64,000 bases of DNA from Cupriavidus pauculus (GCF_002858765.1 NZ_PJRP01000005.1:66087-130086), one strand, 5' to 3'; positions 1-8,390 are shown, counted from the stretch's first letter. Translations and numbers: made by a program. The notes: generated by a model not told the origin, from the letters alone.

Positions 1-24
1 TGAACTGCACCCCAAAAGTTGGAC
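1..24 (+). repeat. IS left terminal inverted repeat
   Basis: Starts with TGAACTG and ends with GTTGGAC. It pairs with the repeat at 1426-1449; both outer heptamers are identical between the two ends and the mismatches lie in the centre. Confidence 0.9.
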
Positions 25-51
25 ATAGATCCAACCTTTGGGGTGTTTTTC

Positions 52-585
52 ATGACGAAGTACGACGAGGCGCTCAAGCGTCAGGTGGTTAGGGAACATT
101 TGTCGGGGACGATATCGACCACGGCTTTGAGCGAGAAGCATGGGATAGACAGGTCTATAGTTCGTCGCTGGATCAGTGCCTGGGAGCATCATGGAGAAGC
201 CGGGCTGCGCAAGAAGCATGAAGCCTTTGGTGCCGAGTTCAAGCTAGCGGTGCTGCATCATATGTGGCGCCACGAGTTGTCTTATGCGCAGACCAGTGCT
301 GTCTTCGACTTGCGCGATACCGGCGGAGTCAGCCGGTGGGAACGCCAGTATCATGAGGGCGGTATCGATGCCCTCAAGCCGCGCCGCAAAGGCCGGCCAC
401 CCAACATGTCCCAGCCCAAGCAGGATCCCCAACTCACTCCGGAGCCGGCTCAAAACGAGCGCTCGCGCGAGGATTTGCTCAAGGAGAATGAGTATCTGCG
501 CGCGGAGGTGGCGTACCTAAAAAAGTTGGATGCCCTGCTCCGGGCCAAGGAGCAAGCGGCGCCAAAGAAAAAGCGCAAGTCGTGA
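52..585 (+). CDS. IS3-family OrfA, helix-turn-helix protein
   Basis: This 177-residue protein begins MTKYDEALKRQVV. It is the DNA-binding part of the IS3 transposase and would recognise the terminal repeats. A helix-turn-helix of the HTH_23/HTH_29 kind lies at about residues 10-45 and a second one at about 65-115. A charged segment containing ENEYLRAEVAYLKK near the end is a leucine-zipper-like multimerisation region. An upstream in-frame ATG at 19 lies inside the terminal repeat and was not chosen. The stop codon overlaps the start of OrfB by four bases. A -1 frameshift at 519-525 would give the OrfAB fusion, which in this family is the active transposase. Confidence 0.88.
   Translation: MTKYDEALKRQVVREHLSGTISTTALSEKHGIDRSIVRRWISAWEHHGEAGLRKKHEAFGAEFKLAVLHHMWRHELSYAQTSAVFDLRDTGGVSRWERQYHEGGIDALKPRRKGRPPNMSQPKQDPQLTPEPAQNERSREDLLKENEYLRAEVAYLKKLDALLRAKEQAAPKKKRKS
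519..525 (+). promoter_or_regulatory. Programmed -1 frameshift site (A AAA AAG)
   Basis: The heptamer A AAA AAG lies in the zero frame of OrfA as cta-aaa-aag. After a one-base backward slip, translation re-enters at base 525. It stays open through the OrfB start at 582 with no stop codon, giving an OrfAB fusion. This site type is established for IS150 and IS3 elements. Confidence 0.8.
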
Positions 586-1418
586 ACGCCTTGCGCGAGC
601 ATCACCCGCTGCCAATCCTGCTCAAGATCGCCGCTCTGGCGCGCAGCACGTTCTACTACCAACTCACGGCAAGCAAGGCCGGAGATCGTCACGGGGAACT
701 CAAGGAGCGCATCCAACGTGTGTATGCCGAGCACAAGGGCCGATATGGCTACCGCCGGATTACGGCAACGCTGCGTCAGACGGGGACGTTGATCAATCAC
801 AAAACCGTGCAACGGCTGATGTCGGTGTTGTGGTTGAAGTCGCTCGTGCGGCCCAAGAAGTACCGCTCGTACCGAGGTCAGGTGGGGCGAGTCGCCCCTA
901 ATCTGCTTCAGCGCGAGTTCGAGGCGAGCAAACCGAATGAGAAATGGGTGACGGACGTGACCGAGTTCAACGTAGGCGGCAAGAAGCTGTATCTCTCGCC
1001 CGTCCTGGACCTATACAACGGGGAGATCATCGCTTGGCAAACCAGTGAGCGGCCCGACTTCGCATTGATCCGGGAGATGCTCGACAAGGCATTGCGGAAG
1101 CTGCGACCCGGCGAAGCCCCTTTGCTCCATTCGGATCAGGGCTGGGCCTATCAAATGGCGGCGTATCGCCGAAAGCTGGCCGCACGAGGCTTGCAACAGA
1201 GCATGTCTCGCAAGGGAAACTGCCTGGACAACGCGGCCATGGAAAGCTTCTTCGGCACGCTCAAGTCAGAATGCTTCCGGCTTGAGCGTTTCGCCGATAT
1301 CGACCAACTGCGCAAAGGCATAGCCGAATACATCCGGTACTACAATCACGACCGCATCAAGCTCAAACTAAAAGGGCTGAGCCCCGTGCAATACAGGACT
1401 CAGCCCTTCGCGGCCTAA
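582..1418 (+). CDS. IS3-family OrfB, DDE transposase
   Basis: This 278-residue frame has an rve integrase core. The catalytic acidic residues are D125 (in WVTDVTEF), D185 (in LLHSDQGWAY) and E221 (in AAMESFFGTLK). D185 and E221 are separated by 35 residues, the DD(35)E spacing typical of IS3. An HTH_21 region lies at about residues 35-95. The frame opens with a GTG in the -1 frame relative to OrfA and overlaps it by four bases. It may be made by coupling or, more importantly, as the OrfAB fusion after frameshifting. The catalytic triad is complete and there is no internal stop. Confidence 0.93.
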   Translation: MNALREHHPLPILLKIAALARSTFYYQLTASKAGDRHGELKERIQRVYAEHKGRYGYRRITATLRQTGTLINHKTVQRLMSVLWLKSLVRPKKYRSYRGQVGRVAPNLLQREFEASKPNEKWVTDVTEFNVGGKKLYLSPVLDLYNGEIIAWQTSERPDFALIREMLDKALRKLRPGEAPLLHSDQGWAYQMAAYRRKLAARGLQQSMSRKGNCLDNAAMESFFGTLKSECFRLERFADIDQLRKGIAEYIRYYNHDRIKLKLKGLSPVQYRTQPFAA

Positions 1419-1425
1419 CTTACCC

Positions 1426-1449
1426 GTCCAACTTTACGGGGTCAGTTCA
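1426..1449 (-). repeat. IS right terminal inverted repeat
   Basis: Read on the minus strand it matches the left end at 20 of 24 positions. It defines the right boundary of the element 31 bp after the transposase stop codon. Confidence 0.9.
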
Positions 1450-1499
1450 GATATCGCGGGCGTTTTGCCGTTCTGGCCCTGGTCGGGGCCACGCTACGT

Positions 1500-2738
1500 T
1501 CAATACTTGCGGATGAAGTCGCGCAGTTCCGGGTAGATGTTCTCGCGCCAGCGACGGCCCGAGAAGATCCCGTAGTGGCCGCACTTCGGCGCGGTGATGT
1601 GTTGCTTGCGCGCTTTCGGAATGCCGGCGCACAGGTCGTGCGCGGCGGCCGTCTGGCCCGCGCCCGAGATGTCGTCGAGCTCGCCTTCGATCGTCAGCAG
1701 CGCGGTGCCCTTGATGTCCTGCGGACGCACCGGGTCGCCATCGATCTCCCACGTGCCGTTGGCCAGGCGGAATTCCTGGAACACTTCGCGGATCGTATCG
1801 AGGTAGTAGTCGGCCGCCATGTCCAGCACGGCGTTGTATTCGTCGTAGAAGCGCACGTGGGCTTCGGCGTCGTCGGCGTCGCCCTCGATCAGGCTCAGGT
1901 AATAGTCATAGTGCGACGACAGGTGGCGGTCCGGATTCATCGCCACGAAGCCGGCGTGCTGCAGGAAGCCCGGATAGACCTTGCGGCCATGGCCCGGATA
2001 GTTCGCCGGCACGGTGTAGATGACGTTGTTCTCGAACCACTCGTACGACTTGTTCGTCGCCAGGGAATTGACCGACGTCGGGCTCTTGCGGGCGTCGATC
2101 GGGCCACCCATCATCGTCATCGTGCGCGGCGTCTTTTCGCCGGCCGACGCCATCAGCGAGATCGCGGCCAGCACCGGGACAGTGGGCTGGCAGACCGAGA
2201 CCACGTGCAGCTTGTCGGCGCCGATATGGCGGATGAATTCCTGGATGTAGTAGATGTAGTCGGCCAGGTGGAACGCGCCGTCCTCGGCCGGCACCATGCG
2301 AGCGTCGATCCAGTCGGTCACGTAGACCTTGTGGTCCTGCAGCAGCGTGCGCACGGTATCGCGCAGCAGCGTGGCATGGTGGCCCGACAGCGGCGCGCAG
2401 ACCAGTACTACCGGCTCGTCCTTGAGCAGCTTGATGGTCTCGGGGTCGTCGGCGTAGCGCTTGAACCGCACCAGCTTGCAGAACGGCTTTTCCAGCACGG
2501 TCTGTTCGACGATGGGGATCTCGCGGCCATTCGAGCGCACGCTCTTGATGCCGAACTCCGGCTTCTCGTATTCCTTGCCGAGCCGGTACAGCAGCTCATA
2601 TCCGGCCGCCATCCGGGGCGCGCCCGGAATCAGCGAGAGCGGGCTGAGGGGGTTCGTAAATGTCTTGGCGGTCGCCTGGGCCCACGCGGTCAGCGGGTTC
2701 AGCATCGAGCGCTGGAATTCATGCAGTTGGTAAAGCAT
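1500..2738 (-). CDS. phaZ: Intracellular polyhydroxybutyrate depolymerase
   Basis: This 412-residue cytoplasmic enzyme mobilises native PHB granules by cleaving the polyester to 3-hydroxybutyrate or 3-hydroxybutyryl-CoA. It has no signal peptide. The catalytic triad is visible: C183 in SVCQPTVP (a lipase-box-like nucleophile with Cys in place of Ser), D355 in EGELDD and H388 in KCGHYG. These are the same residue numbers known for PhaZa1 of Cupriavidus necator. The ATG at 2738 matches the family N-terminus. The gene is co-directional with the upstream aminotransferase but is separated from it by that gene's terminator, so it should have its own promoter. The IS element sits just past its 3' end. 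Confidence 0.93.
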   Translation of the reverse strand: MLYQLHEFQRSMLNPLTAWAQATAKTFTNPLSPLSLIPGAPRMAAGYELLYRLGKEYEKPEFGIKSVRSNGREIPIVEQTVLEKPFCKLVRFKRYADDPETIKLLKDEPVVLVCAPLSGHHATLLRDTVRTLLQDHKVYVTDWIDARMVPAEDGAFHLADYIYYIQEFIRHIGADKLHVVSVCQPTVPVLAAISLMASAGEKTPRTMTMMGGPIDARKSPTSVNSLATNKSYEWFENNVIYTVPANYPGHGRKVYPGFLQHAGFVAMNPDRHLSSHYDYYLSLIEGDADDAEAHVRFYDEYNAVLDMAADYYLDTIREVFQEFRLANGTWEIDGDPVRPQDIKGTALLTIEGELDDISGAGQTAAAHDLCAGIPKARKQHITAPKCGHYGIFSGRRWRENIYPELRDFIRKY

Positions 2739-2904
2739 GCCGGTACCTGTCTAGCCTTTCTTGTCGCGAGTGCTTGTCGCGCAACTGATTATGCCCGCAA
2801 TCGAACTATCGTGCTTTGCAGCATACCCTTCCAAATTACGCCGGCAAGCGGGGAAGACAATAGGACATTGGCGCTAAATCTGGATGACACCGGCCGACAA
2901 TGGC

Positions 2905-2941
2905 AAAAAAGGCGACCGGAGTGGCCTCCAGGTCGCCTTTT
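2905..2941 (-). terminator. Rho-independent terminator of tyrB
   Basis: The 10-bp stem AAAGGCGACC (2908-2917) pairs with 2931-2940. The loop itself can form a small GGAG/CTCC hairpin. On the minus strand the stem is followed by a T-tract (2905-2910), about 30 nt after the aminotransferase stop. A T-run on the other side makes it potentially bidirectional. Confidence 0.8.
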
Positions 2942-2970
2942 CTTGCTGACGCAGGGTCAGGTGTTGCTTT

Positions 2971-4167
2971 TTAGTACACGGCGGCGATGGCGTTGACCAC
3001 GGCGTCGATGTTGCGGCTGTTCAACGCTGCCACGCAGATCCGGCCGGTGCCGACGGCGTAGATGCCGTGCTCGGTGCGCAGGAGGTCCACCTGGGCCGAC
3101 GTCAGGCCCGAGTACGAGAACATGCCGCGCTGGGACTTCACGAACGAGAAGTCGCCCGGCACGCCCTTGGCGGCCAGCTTGTCGACCAGCGCGTTACGCA
3201 TCAGCTTGATGCGGTCGCGCATTTCGCCCAGTTCCTGTTCCCACATGGCGCGCAGTTCCGGGCTGTTCAGCACGGTGGCCACGACGGTGCCGCCATGGGT
3301 CGGCGGGTTGGAGTAGTTCGTGCGGATCACACGCTTGATCTGCGACATCACGCGCAGGCCTTCTTCCTTGCCCGTGGTGACGATCGACAGGGCGCCCACG
3401 CGCTCGCCGTACAGCGAGAAGCTCTTCGAGAACGAGCTCGACACGAAGAACGGCAAGCCCGATTCGGCGAACAGGCGGACGGCGGCGCCGTCCGGCTCGA
3501 TGCCTTCGGCAAAGCCCTGGTAGGCCATGTCCAGGAACGGGATCAGGTTGCGTTCCTTGACCAGTTCCACCACCTGCTTCCACTGGGCGTCATTCAGGTC
3601 CACGCCGGTCGGGTTGTGGCAGCAGGCGTGCAGCACGACGATCGTATTGGCCGGATACGACTTCAGCGATTCCACCATGCCGGCGAAGTTCAGGCCATGC
3701 GACGGGGCATCGTAGTAGGTGTAGTTGATCACCGGGAAACCGGCGGCCTCGAACAGCGCGCGGTGGTTTTCCCAGCTCGGGTCGCTGATGGCGACCGATG
3801 CGTTCGGGTACAGGCGCTTCAGGAAGTCGGCGCCGATCTTCAGGGCGCCCGTGCCGCCAAGTGCCTGAGCCGTCACGACGCGGCCTTCGGCGATCAGGGC
3901 CGAATCCTTGCCGAACAGCAGCGTCTGCACGGCCTGGTCGTAGGCGGCGATGCCTTCGATGGGAAGGTAGCCGCGCGGCGTGGCGGTGGCCAGGCGGGCC
4001 TTCTCGGCTTCCTGGACAGCGCGCAGTAGCGGAATTTTCCCTTCGTCGGTGAAGTACACGCCAACGCCCAGATTCACCTTGGTGGCGCGGGTATCGGCAT
4101 TGAATGCTTCATTCAGGCCCAGGATCGGGTCGCGCGGGGCCATCTCGACGGCAGAAAACAAACTCAT
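2971..4167 (-). CDS. tyrB: Aromatic/aspartate aminotransferase
   Basis: This 398-residue class I PLP-dependent aminotransferase would interconvert aspartate, tyrosine or phenylalanine with their oxo-acids using 2-oxoglutarate. The PLP lysine is K248 in SSSFSKSF. N185 (HNPTG), D213 (FLDMAYQG) and the C-terminal arginine in TGRICVAALN are the expected cofactor- and substrate-carboxylate-binding residues. I chose the internal start at 4167 (MSLFSAVEM) because it matches the family N-terminus and usual length. The longer open frame to 4299 adds 44 non-homologous residues. Whether aspartate or aromatic substrates are preferred cannot be told from sequence, so the symbol is tentative. It is divergent from uvrB and ends in a strong terminator. 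Confidence 0.85.
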   Translation of the reverse strand: MSLFSAVEMAPRDPILGLNEAFNADTRATKVNLGVGVYFTDEGKIPLLRAVQEAEKARLATATPRGYLPIEGIAAYDQAVQTLLFGKDSALIAEGRVVTAQALGGTGALKIGADFLKRLYPNASVAISDPSWENHRALFEAAGFPVINYTYYDAPSHGLNFAGMVESLKSYPANTIVVLHACCHNPTGVDLNDAQWKQVVELVKERNLIPFLDMAYQGFAEGIEPDGAAVRLFAESGLPFFVSSSFSKSFSLYGERVGALSIVTTGKEEGLRVMSQIKRVIRTNYSNPPTHGGTVVATVLNSPELRAMWEQELGEMRDRIKLMRNALVDKLAAKGVPGDFSFVKSQRGMFSYSGLTSAQVDLLRTEHGIYAVGTGRICVAALNSRNIDAVVNAIAAVY

Positions 4168-4270
4168 TTGGGATCTCGTGGTCAGCTGTGTAACAAAACG
4201 GAGGGCGTAGAATGCTTGGAACTGCGCTGTGGCTGCGGCGGCACCGGCGTCGGGATCCTGGCATTCTTTC

Positions 4271-4286
4271 CTGTCACTACTGACAG
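4271..4286. promoter_or_regulatory. LexA-like SOS box upstream of uvrB
   Basis: CTGTCACTACTGACAG fits the LexA consensus CTGT-N8-ACAG. It lies 115 bp before the uvrB start in the divergent tyrB-uvrB intergenic region. uvrB is a classical SOS gene, so position and content agree. The central eight bases are not the alternating AT usual for strong boxes. Confidence 0.55.
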
Positions 4287-4401
4287 AACCTGACAGCATC
4301 CCTGCGGCAAACTACCAGGTCAAACCGGGCTTGAACCGATCCGCGCAACCCCCAGATTCTAGCGTATCCCGCCAGTATTCCTCAGGTTTTTCCCTACGTT
4401 T

Positions 4402-6495
4402 ATGACGAATCTAGCCGAAGTCGCCCCGCCCCTGGACGAAGACAAATTCGTCACGTTCCCGGGGTCTCCGTTCCAGTTGTACCAGCCGTATCTGCCCGCG
4501 GGCGACCAGCCCGAGGCCATCCGGCAATTGATGGAGGGGGTGGATGACGGCCTGTCGTTCCAGACGCTGCTGGGCGTGACCGGTTCGGGCAAGACTTTCA
4601 CGATGGCCAATGTGATCGCCCGGATGGGGCGGCCGGCCATCGTATTTGCGCCAAACAAGACGCTGGCGGCCCAGCTTTACTCGGAATTCCGCGAGTTTTT
4701 CCCGCGTAATGCGGTGGAATACTTCGTCAGCTATTACGACTACTACCAGCCCGAGGCCTATGTGCCGCAGCGCGACCTGTTCATCGAAAAGGACTCGTCG
4801 ATCAACGAGCACATCGAGCAGATGCGGCTGTCGGCCACCAAGAGCCTGCTGGAGCGGCGCGACACGATCATCGTGGCGACGGTGTCGGCGATCTACGGTA
4901 TCGGCAATCCAAGCGAATACCACAAGATGATCCTGACGCTGCGCACCGGCGACAAGCTGAGCCAGCGCGACGTGATCGCACGGCTGATCGCCATGCAGTA
5001 CACGCGCAACGAGACCGATTTCCAGCGGGGCACGTTCCGCGTGCGCGGCGACACGCTCGATATCTTCCCGGCCGAGCATGCCGAGATGGCCGTGCGCGTG
5101 GAGCTGTTTGACGACGAGGTCGATTCGCTGCAGTTCTTCGACCCGCTCACCGGCCGCGTGCGCCAGAAGATTCCGCGCTTCACGGTCTACCCGTCCAGCC
5201 ACTATGTGACGCCGCGCGAAACCGTTCTGCGCGCCATCGAGGACATCAAGGTGGAGCTGCGCGAGCGGCTCGACTTCTTCTACAAGGAAAACCGGCTGGT
5301 CGAGGCGCAGCGGCTGGAGCAGCGCACGCGGTTCGACCTGGAAATGCTGTCCGAGCTGGGATTCTGCAAGGGCATCGAGAACTATTCGCGGCACCTGTCG
5401 GGTGCCAAGCCGGGCGAGCCGCCGCCGACACTGGTGGACTACCTGCCGCCCGACGCGCTGATGTTCCTGGACGAATCGCACGTGCTGATCGGCCAGTTGA
5501 ACGGCATGTACAACGGCGACCGGGCGCGCAAGACCACGCTGGTGGAATTTGGCTTCCGGCTGCCGTCGGCTCTGGACAACCGGCCGCTGAAATTCGAGGA
5601 ATACGAGCGCAAGATGCGCCAGGCGGTCTTCGTGACCGCCACGCCGGCGAACTACGAGAAGGAGCACGCGGGGCAGGTGGTGGAGCAGGTGGTGCGGCCG
5701 ACCGGCCTGGTCGATCCGATCATCCACGTGCGGCCGGCCACCACGCAGGTGGACGACCTGCTCAGCGAGATCCACCTGCGGCTGCAGGTCGGCGAGCGCG
5801 TGCTGGTGACCACGCTGACCAAGCGCATGGCCGAGCAACTGACAGAGTTCCTGTCGGAAAACGGCATCAAGGTGCGCTACCTGCATTCGGACATCGATAC
5901 GGTCGAGCGCGTGGAAATCATTCGCGACCTGCGGCTGGGCACGTTTGACGTGCTGGTGGGGATCAACCTGCTGCGCGAGGGCCTGGATATTCCGGAGGTA
6001 TCGCTGGTGGCCATCCTCGACGCCGACAAGGAGGGTTTCCTGCGTGCGGAGCGGTCGCTGATCCAGACCATCGGGCGGGCCGCGCGTAACGTCAATGGCA
6101 CGGCGATTCTCTACGGCGACCGCATGACCGATTCGATGAAGGTGGCGATCCAGGAAACCGAGCGCCGCCGCGCCAAGCAGATGGCGCACAACGAAGCCCA
6201 CGGCATTACGCCGCGCGGCGTGGTCAAGCGGATCAAGGACATCATCGATGGCGTCTACAACGCCGACGACGTCAAGGCGGAACTGACGGCCGCTGCGGAG
6301 CGCGCTAGGTACGAGGACATGAGCGAGAAGCAGGTGGCCAAGGAAATCAAGCGCCTGGAAAAGCAGATGCTCGATCACGCCAAGAACCTGGAGTTCGAGA
6401 AGGCCGCCCAGGTGCGCGACCAATTGGCCAAGCTGCGCGCCCAGGTGTTCGGGGCCGGCGCCGAAGGCGACCATCTGCTGCCGCCGTCAAGCTGA
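4402..6495 (+). CDS. uvrB: Excinuclease ABC subunit B
   Basis: UvrB is the damage-verification helicase of nucleotide excision repair. It is loaded by UvrA and then recruits UvrC for incision. The 697 residues show Walker A GVTGSGKT at 58-65, the beta-hairpin region [13 protein letters not shown] at about 110-122, a DEAD-like helicase motif LDESHV and motif [13 protein letters not shown]-terminal UVR domain (about residues 640-675, [21 protein letters not shown]) contacts UvrC. Length and start (ATG 4402) are normal. It is transcribed alone from a region with a LexA-like box, so DNA-damage induction is expected. Confidence 0.97.
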   Translation: MTNLAEVAPPLDEDKFVTFPGSPFQLYQPYLPAGDQPEAIRQLMEGVDDGLSFQTLLGVTGSGKTFTMANVIARMGRPAIVFAPNKTLAAQLYSEFREFFPRNAVEYFVSYYDYYQPEAYVPQRDLFIEKDSSINEHIEQMRLSATKSLLERRDTIIVATVSAIYGIGNPSEYHKMILTLRTGDKLSQRDVIARLIAMQYTRNETDFQRGTFRVRGDTLDIFPAEHAEMAVRVELFDDEVDSLQFFDPLTGRVRQKIPRFTVYPSSHYVTPRETVLRAIEDIKVELRERLDFFYKENRLVEAQRLEQRTRFDLEMLSELGFCKGIENYSRHLSGAKPGEPPPTLVDYLPPDALMFLDESHVLIGQLNGMYNGDRARKTTLVEFGFRLPSALDNRPLKFEEYERKMRQAVFVTATPANYEKEHAGQVVEQVVRPTGLVDPIIHVRPATTQVDDLLSEIHLRLQVGERVLVTTLTKRMAEQLTEFLSENGIKVRYLHSDIDTVERVEIIRDLRLGTFDVLVGINLLREGLDIPEVSLVAILDADKEGFLRAERSLIQTIGRAARNVNGTAILYGDRMTDSMKVAIQETERRRAKQMAHNEAHGITPRGVVKRIKDIIDGVYNADDVKAELTAAAERARYEDMSEKQVAKEIKRLEKQMLDHAKNLEFEKAAQVRDQLAKLRAQVFGAGAEGDHLLPPSS

Positions 6496-6602
6496 GGGAA
6501 GACCTGATCGGCGCCCGATGGGCATGGTGCGCCACGGCATCCTATAGTGATTAGGCAATCCGCCCAGCGCGGGACGCCGGATCACGAACCAGGGAGTGTG
6601 CC

Positions 6603-6824
6603 ATGGTGACACAGTTCGAATATGGTGGTTATACGGTCGTTGCCCGTGCCATTGCGCATGCGGGCGGCGGCTTCGCCGGGGTGCTGACCATTTCCGATGC
6701 GTTTGGCGAGCCCGGCGGGCCGACGTTTGAAACGGAAACCGGCTCGGCCGATACGCCAGAGGCAGCGCTAGCGCTGGCGGAGGCCGAAGCCATGCGGACG
6801 ATAGATGCCGGCGAGGTAAGCTGA
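6603..6824 (+). CDS. Small hypothetical protein
   Basis: This is a 73-residue protein I do not recognise. It starts MVTQFEYGGYTVVARA and has no signal peptide, cysteine or membrane segment. The pattern is beta-strand-rich at the N-terminus (EYGGYTVVARAIAHAGGGFAGVLTISD) followed by an Ala/Glu-rich helix, which looks like a small folded alpha/beta protein. A GGGAG ribosome-binding site lies about 6 nt before the ATG. It sits alone downstream of uvrB and 46 bp before another small gene, and may share a transcript with that gene. Codon choice is GC-rich like the neighbours, supporting a real gene. Confidence 0.6.
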   Translation: MVTQFEYGGYTVVARAIAHAGGGFAGVLTISDAFGEPGGPTFETETGSADTPEAALALAEAEAMRTIDAGEVS

Positions 6825-6870
6825 ACCCCGAATCTGCGCCCAAAGAAGACCGGCACGCCAGGAGACACTG

Positions 6871-7110
6871 ATGTCCTATAGCAGTGAATGGAAAAAGAGG
6901 GTTTACGAAACGCACGAGATCCAGGTGCTGGTGAAACCCCGATCGCCCATCGAATGGGACTACACGGTCCGTGTGTGCCGCAAGGGCACCAACATCCGCG
7001 CGGCCGATACGCTGGTCGAAACGTCGCCTCCGACAGAGCACTACAAGTCGCCTGCGGACGCCGAAACGGCCGGGTTCGCGCGCGGCAAAGCGCTCGCCGA
7101 GCGGCTCTAG
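6871..7110 (+). CDS. Small hypothetical protein
   Basis: This 79-residue protein is of unknown function. It begins MSYSSEWKKRVYETHEIQV. A beta-strand-like first half (IQVLVKPRSPIEWDYTVRVCRKG) is followed by a short helix with SPADAETAGFARGKALAERL. The last part resembles small stress-related single-domain proteins common in Burkholderiaceae, but I cannot name the family. AGGAG lies 6 nt before the ATG, a good ribosome-binding site. There is no signal peptide or membrane segment, so it is probably cytoplasmic. It follows the previous small gene closely and precedes the phosphatase gene. Confidence 0.65.
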   Translation: MSYSSEWKKRVYETHEIQVLVKPRSPIEWDYTVRVCRKGTNIRAADTLVETSPPTEHYKSPADAETAGFARGKALAERL

Positions 7111-7158
7111 CGCCTGACGCTGGTTTTCAACGGCGTGGGGGCGGGTAAAATCGCGCCG

Positions 7159-7638
7159 ATGGAAAAATATGCCATTCTAATGTGTTGCATGGGCAACATC
7201 TGCCGTTCCCCGACGGCGGAGGGCGTGCTGCGCGCCAAGCTTCAGGCCGCTGGTCTGGCCGATCGCGTGGAGCTGGACTCCGCCGGAACCCATGACTATC
7301 ACGTAGGCCGCGCCCCCGACACCCGCAGCCAGCGCCACGCGCTGCAGCGTGGCTACGATCTGTCCGCGCTACGCGCCCGTCAGGTCGAAGTGGCGGACTT
7401 TGATCGATTCGATCTGGTGCTGGCGATGGACCTCGCCAACATGGACGGCCTGCGCCGGCTGCACCCAGAAGTCAGCCCCGACAAGCTGCGCCTGCTGATG
7501 AGCTTTGCCTCGCGTTATCAGGTCGAGGAAGTGCCTGATCCGTACTATGGCGAGGGCAACGGCTTCGAGCGCGTGCTGGACTACATCGAGGACGCCTGCG
7601 ACGGTGTGGTCGCCATGCTGCGGCGCGAACTTGCCTGA
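7159..7638 (+). CDS. Low-molecular-weight protein tyrosine phosphatase
   Basis: This 159-residue phosphatase of the arsenate-reductase-like LMW-PTP fold would hydrolyse phosphotyrosine on proteins. The N-terminal P-loop CCMGNICRS contains the CX5R signature with nucleophilic cysteine and phosphate-binding arginine. The general acid aspartate is in VPDPYYGEG near the C-terminus. I chose the ATG at 7159, which puts the P-loop at residues 8-16 as in the family; an upstream GTG would add eight residues. No polysaccharide-export or tyrosine-kinase gene is adjacent, so this looks like the housekeeping copy often found before isc in this group. Confidence 0.9.
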   Translation: MEKYAILMCCMGNICRSPTAEGVLRAKLQAAGLADRVELDSAGTHDYHVGRAPDTRSQRHALQRGYDLSALRARQVEVADFDRFDLVLAMDLANMDGLRRLHPEVSPDKLRLLMSFASRYQVEEVPDPYYGEGNGFERVLDYIEDACDGVVAMLRRELA

Positions 7639-7763
7639 GCCGGACAATCCAAATCGTCCCATGTCCATGCCGGAAATCAAGCCGGCGTGCTTTGCATGGC
7701 TGTTTTCCGAAGCGGCGGCGGGTGGATCGTTATGGGACGTGGAATAGTGCGTTGCGGGATGGG

Positions 7764-7797
7764 GTACTTGACTGATTTAGTCGGGATATCTTAAACT
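7764..7797 (+). promoter_or_regulatory. isc operon promoter with IscR type 1 operator
   Basis: A promoter with TTGACT (7768-7773), an 18-bp spacer and TAAACT (7792-7797) lies before iscR. Positions 7764-7788 match the type 1 IscR site consensus of enterobacteria at about 21 of 25 bases, including the core GACT-N6-AGTC. The operator overlaps the -35 element. This is the known arrangement for repression of isc by [2Fe-2S]-IscR. Confidence 0.75.
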
Positions 7798-7835
7798 CGA
7801 CCGAAATTCTCAAGTATTCCCTCTCCCCGAGCATC

Positions 7836-8390
7836 ATGAGACTGACCACCAAAGGCCGCTTTGCGGTAACCGCCATGATTGACTTGGCCATGCGCCAGGA
7901 TCAGGGTCCTGTCACGCTGGCAGGCATCAGTCAGCGTCAGAAGATCTCGCTGTCGTACCTGGAGCAGCTGTTTGGCAAGCTGCGCCGTCACGAGATCGTC
8001 GAAAGCGTGCGCGGTCCGGGCGGTGGTTACAGCCTCGCGCGCAAGGCCGAGGACGTTACCGTGGCAGACATCATCATTGCCGTGGACGAGCCGCTCGATG
8101 CCACCCAGTGCGGTGGAAAGGGCAATTGTAACGGAGATGACGGATCCGGACGCTGCATGACCCACGAGCTGTGGGCCACGCTGAACCAGAAGATGGTCGA
8201 GTACCTGGACTCCGTATCGCTGAAGAATCTCGTTGACCAGCAACGCGCCCGCCAGCCGGCGGTCCTGCACGACATGCGCGAAGACGCCGCGCAGCAGCCT
8301 GTGACCGTTTCGCGCGGCAAGGCCGAGAAGCAGGAAAAGCCGGCGCGGGCTCGCGTGGTCAACTCGGTGTTCAGCCTCGCGCAGTCGTAA
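7836..8390 (+). CDS. iscR: Fe-S cluster regulator IscR
   Basis: This 184-residue Rrf2-family repressor binds a [2Fe-2S] cluster and adjusts isc transcription to cluster demand. The N-terminal winged helix-turn-helix (about 1-65, with GPGGGYSLAR as the wing) is followed by the ligand loop: C92, C98, C107 and H110. The loop is three residues longer between the second and third cysteine than in the E. coli protein (C92/C98/C104/H107). It is first in the isc operon, behind a promoter with a matching operator, so autoregulation is expected. The C-terminal tail of about 40 residues is charged and probably disordered. Confidence 0.96.
   Translation: MRLTTKGRFAVTAMIDLAMRQDQGPVTLAGISQRQKISLSYLEQLFGKLRRHEIVESVRGPGGGYSLARKAEDVTVADIIIAVDEPLDATQCGGKGNCNGDDGSGRCMTHELWATLNQKMVEYLDSVSLKNLVDQQRARQPAVLHDMREDAAQQPVTVSRGKAEKQEKPARARVVNSVFSLAQS

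Larger units (their letters stand above)
1..1449 (+). mobile_element. IS3-family (IS150-like) insertion sequence
   Basis: The element is bounded by imperfect 24-bp terminal inverted repeats that match at 20 of 24 positions. It carries two overlapping reading frames, an HTH protein and a DDE integrase-type transposase, and an A6G slippery heptamer before the end of the first frame. This is the standard IS3-family architecture. Both frames are intact, so the element looks potentially active. It lies 50 bp beyond the stop codon of the convergent phaZ gene and does not interrupt it. The left end coincides with the first base of the window, so the target-site duplication cannot be checked. The IS150 subgroup is inferred from overall organisation and remembered end sequences. 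Confidence 0.93.

Noticed and set aside
582..585. OrfA/OrfB overlap as a broken transposase
   Set aside because: Two overlapping frames with a slippery heptamer are the normal IS3 layout.
4411..6474. A 687-residue antisense open frame over uvrB
   Set aside because: It is a mirror of the GC-rich uvrB gene, has no ribosome-binding site or recognisable domain, and its composition is His/Arg/Gln-rich.
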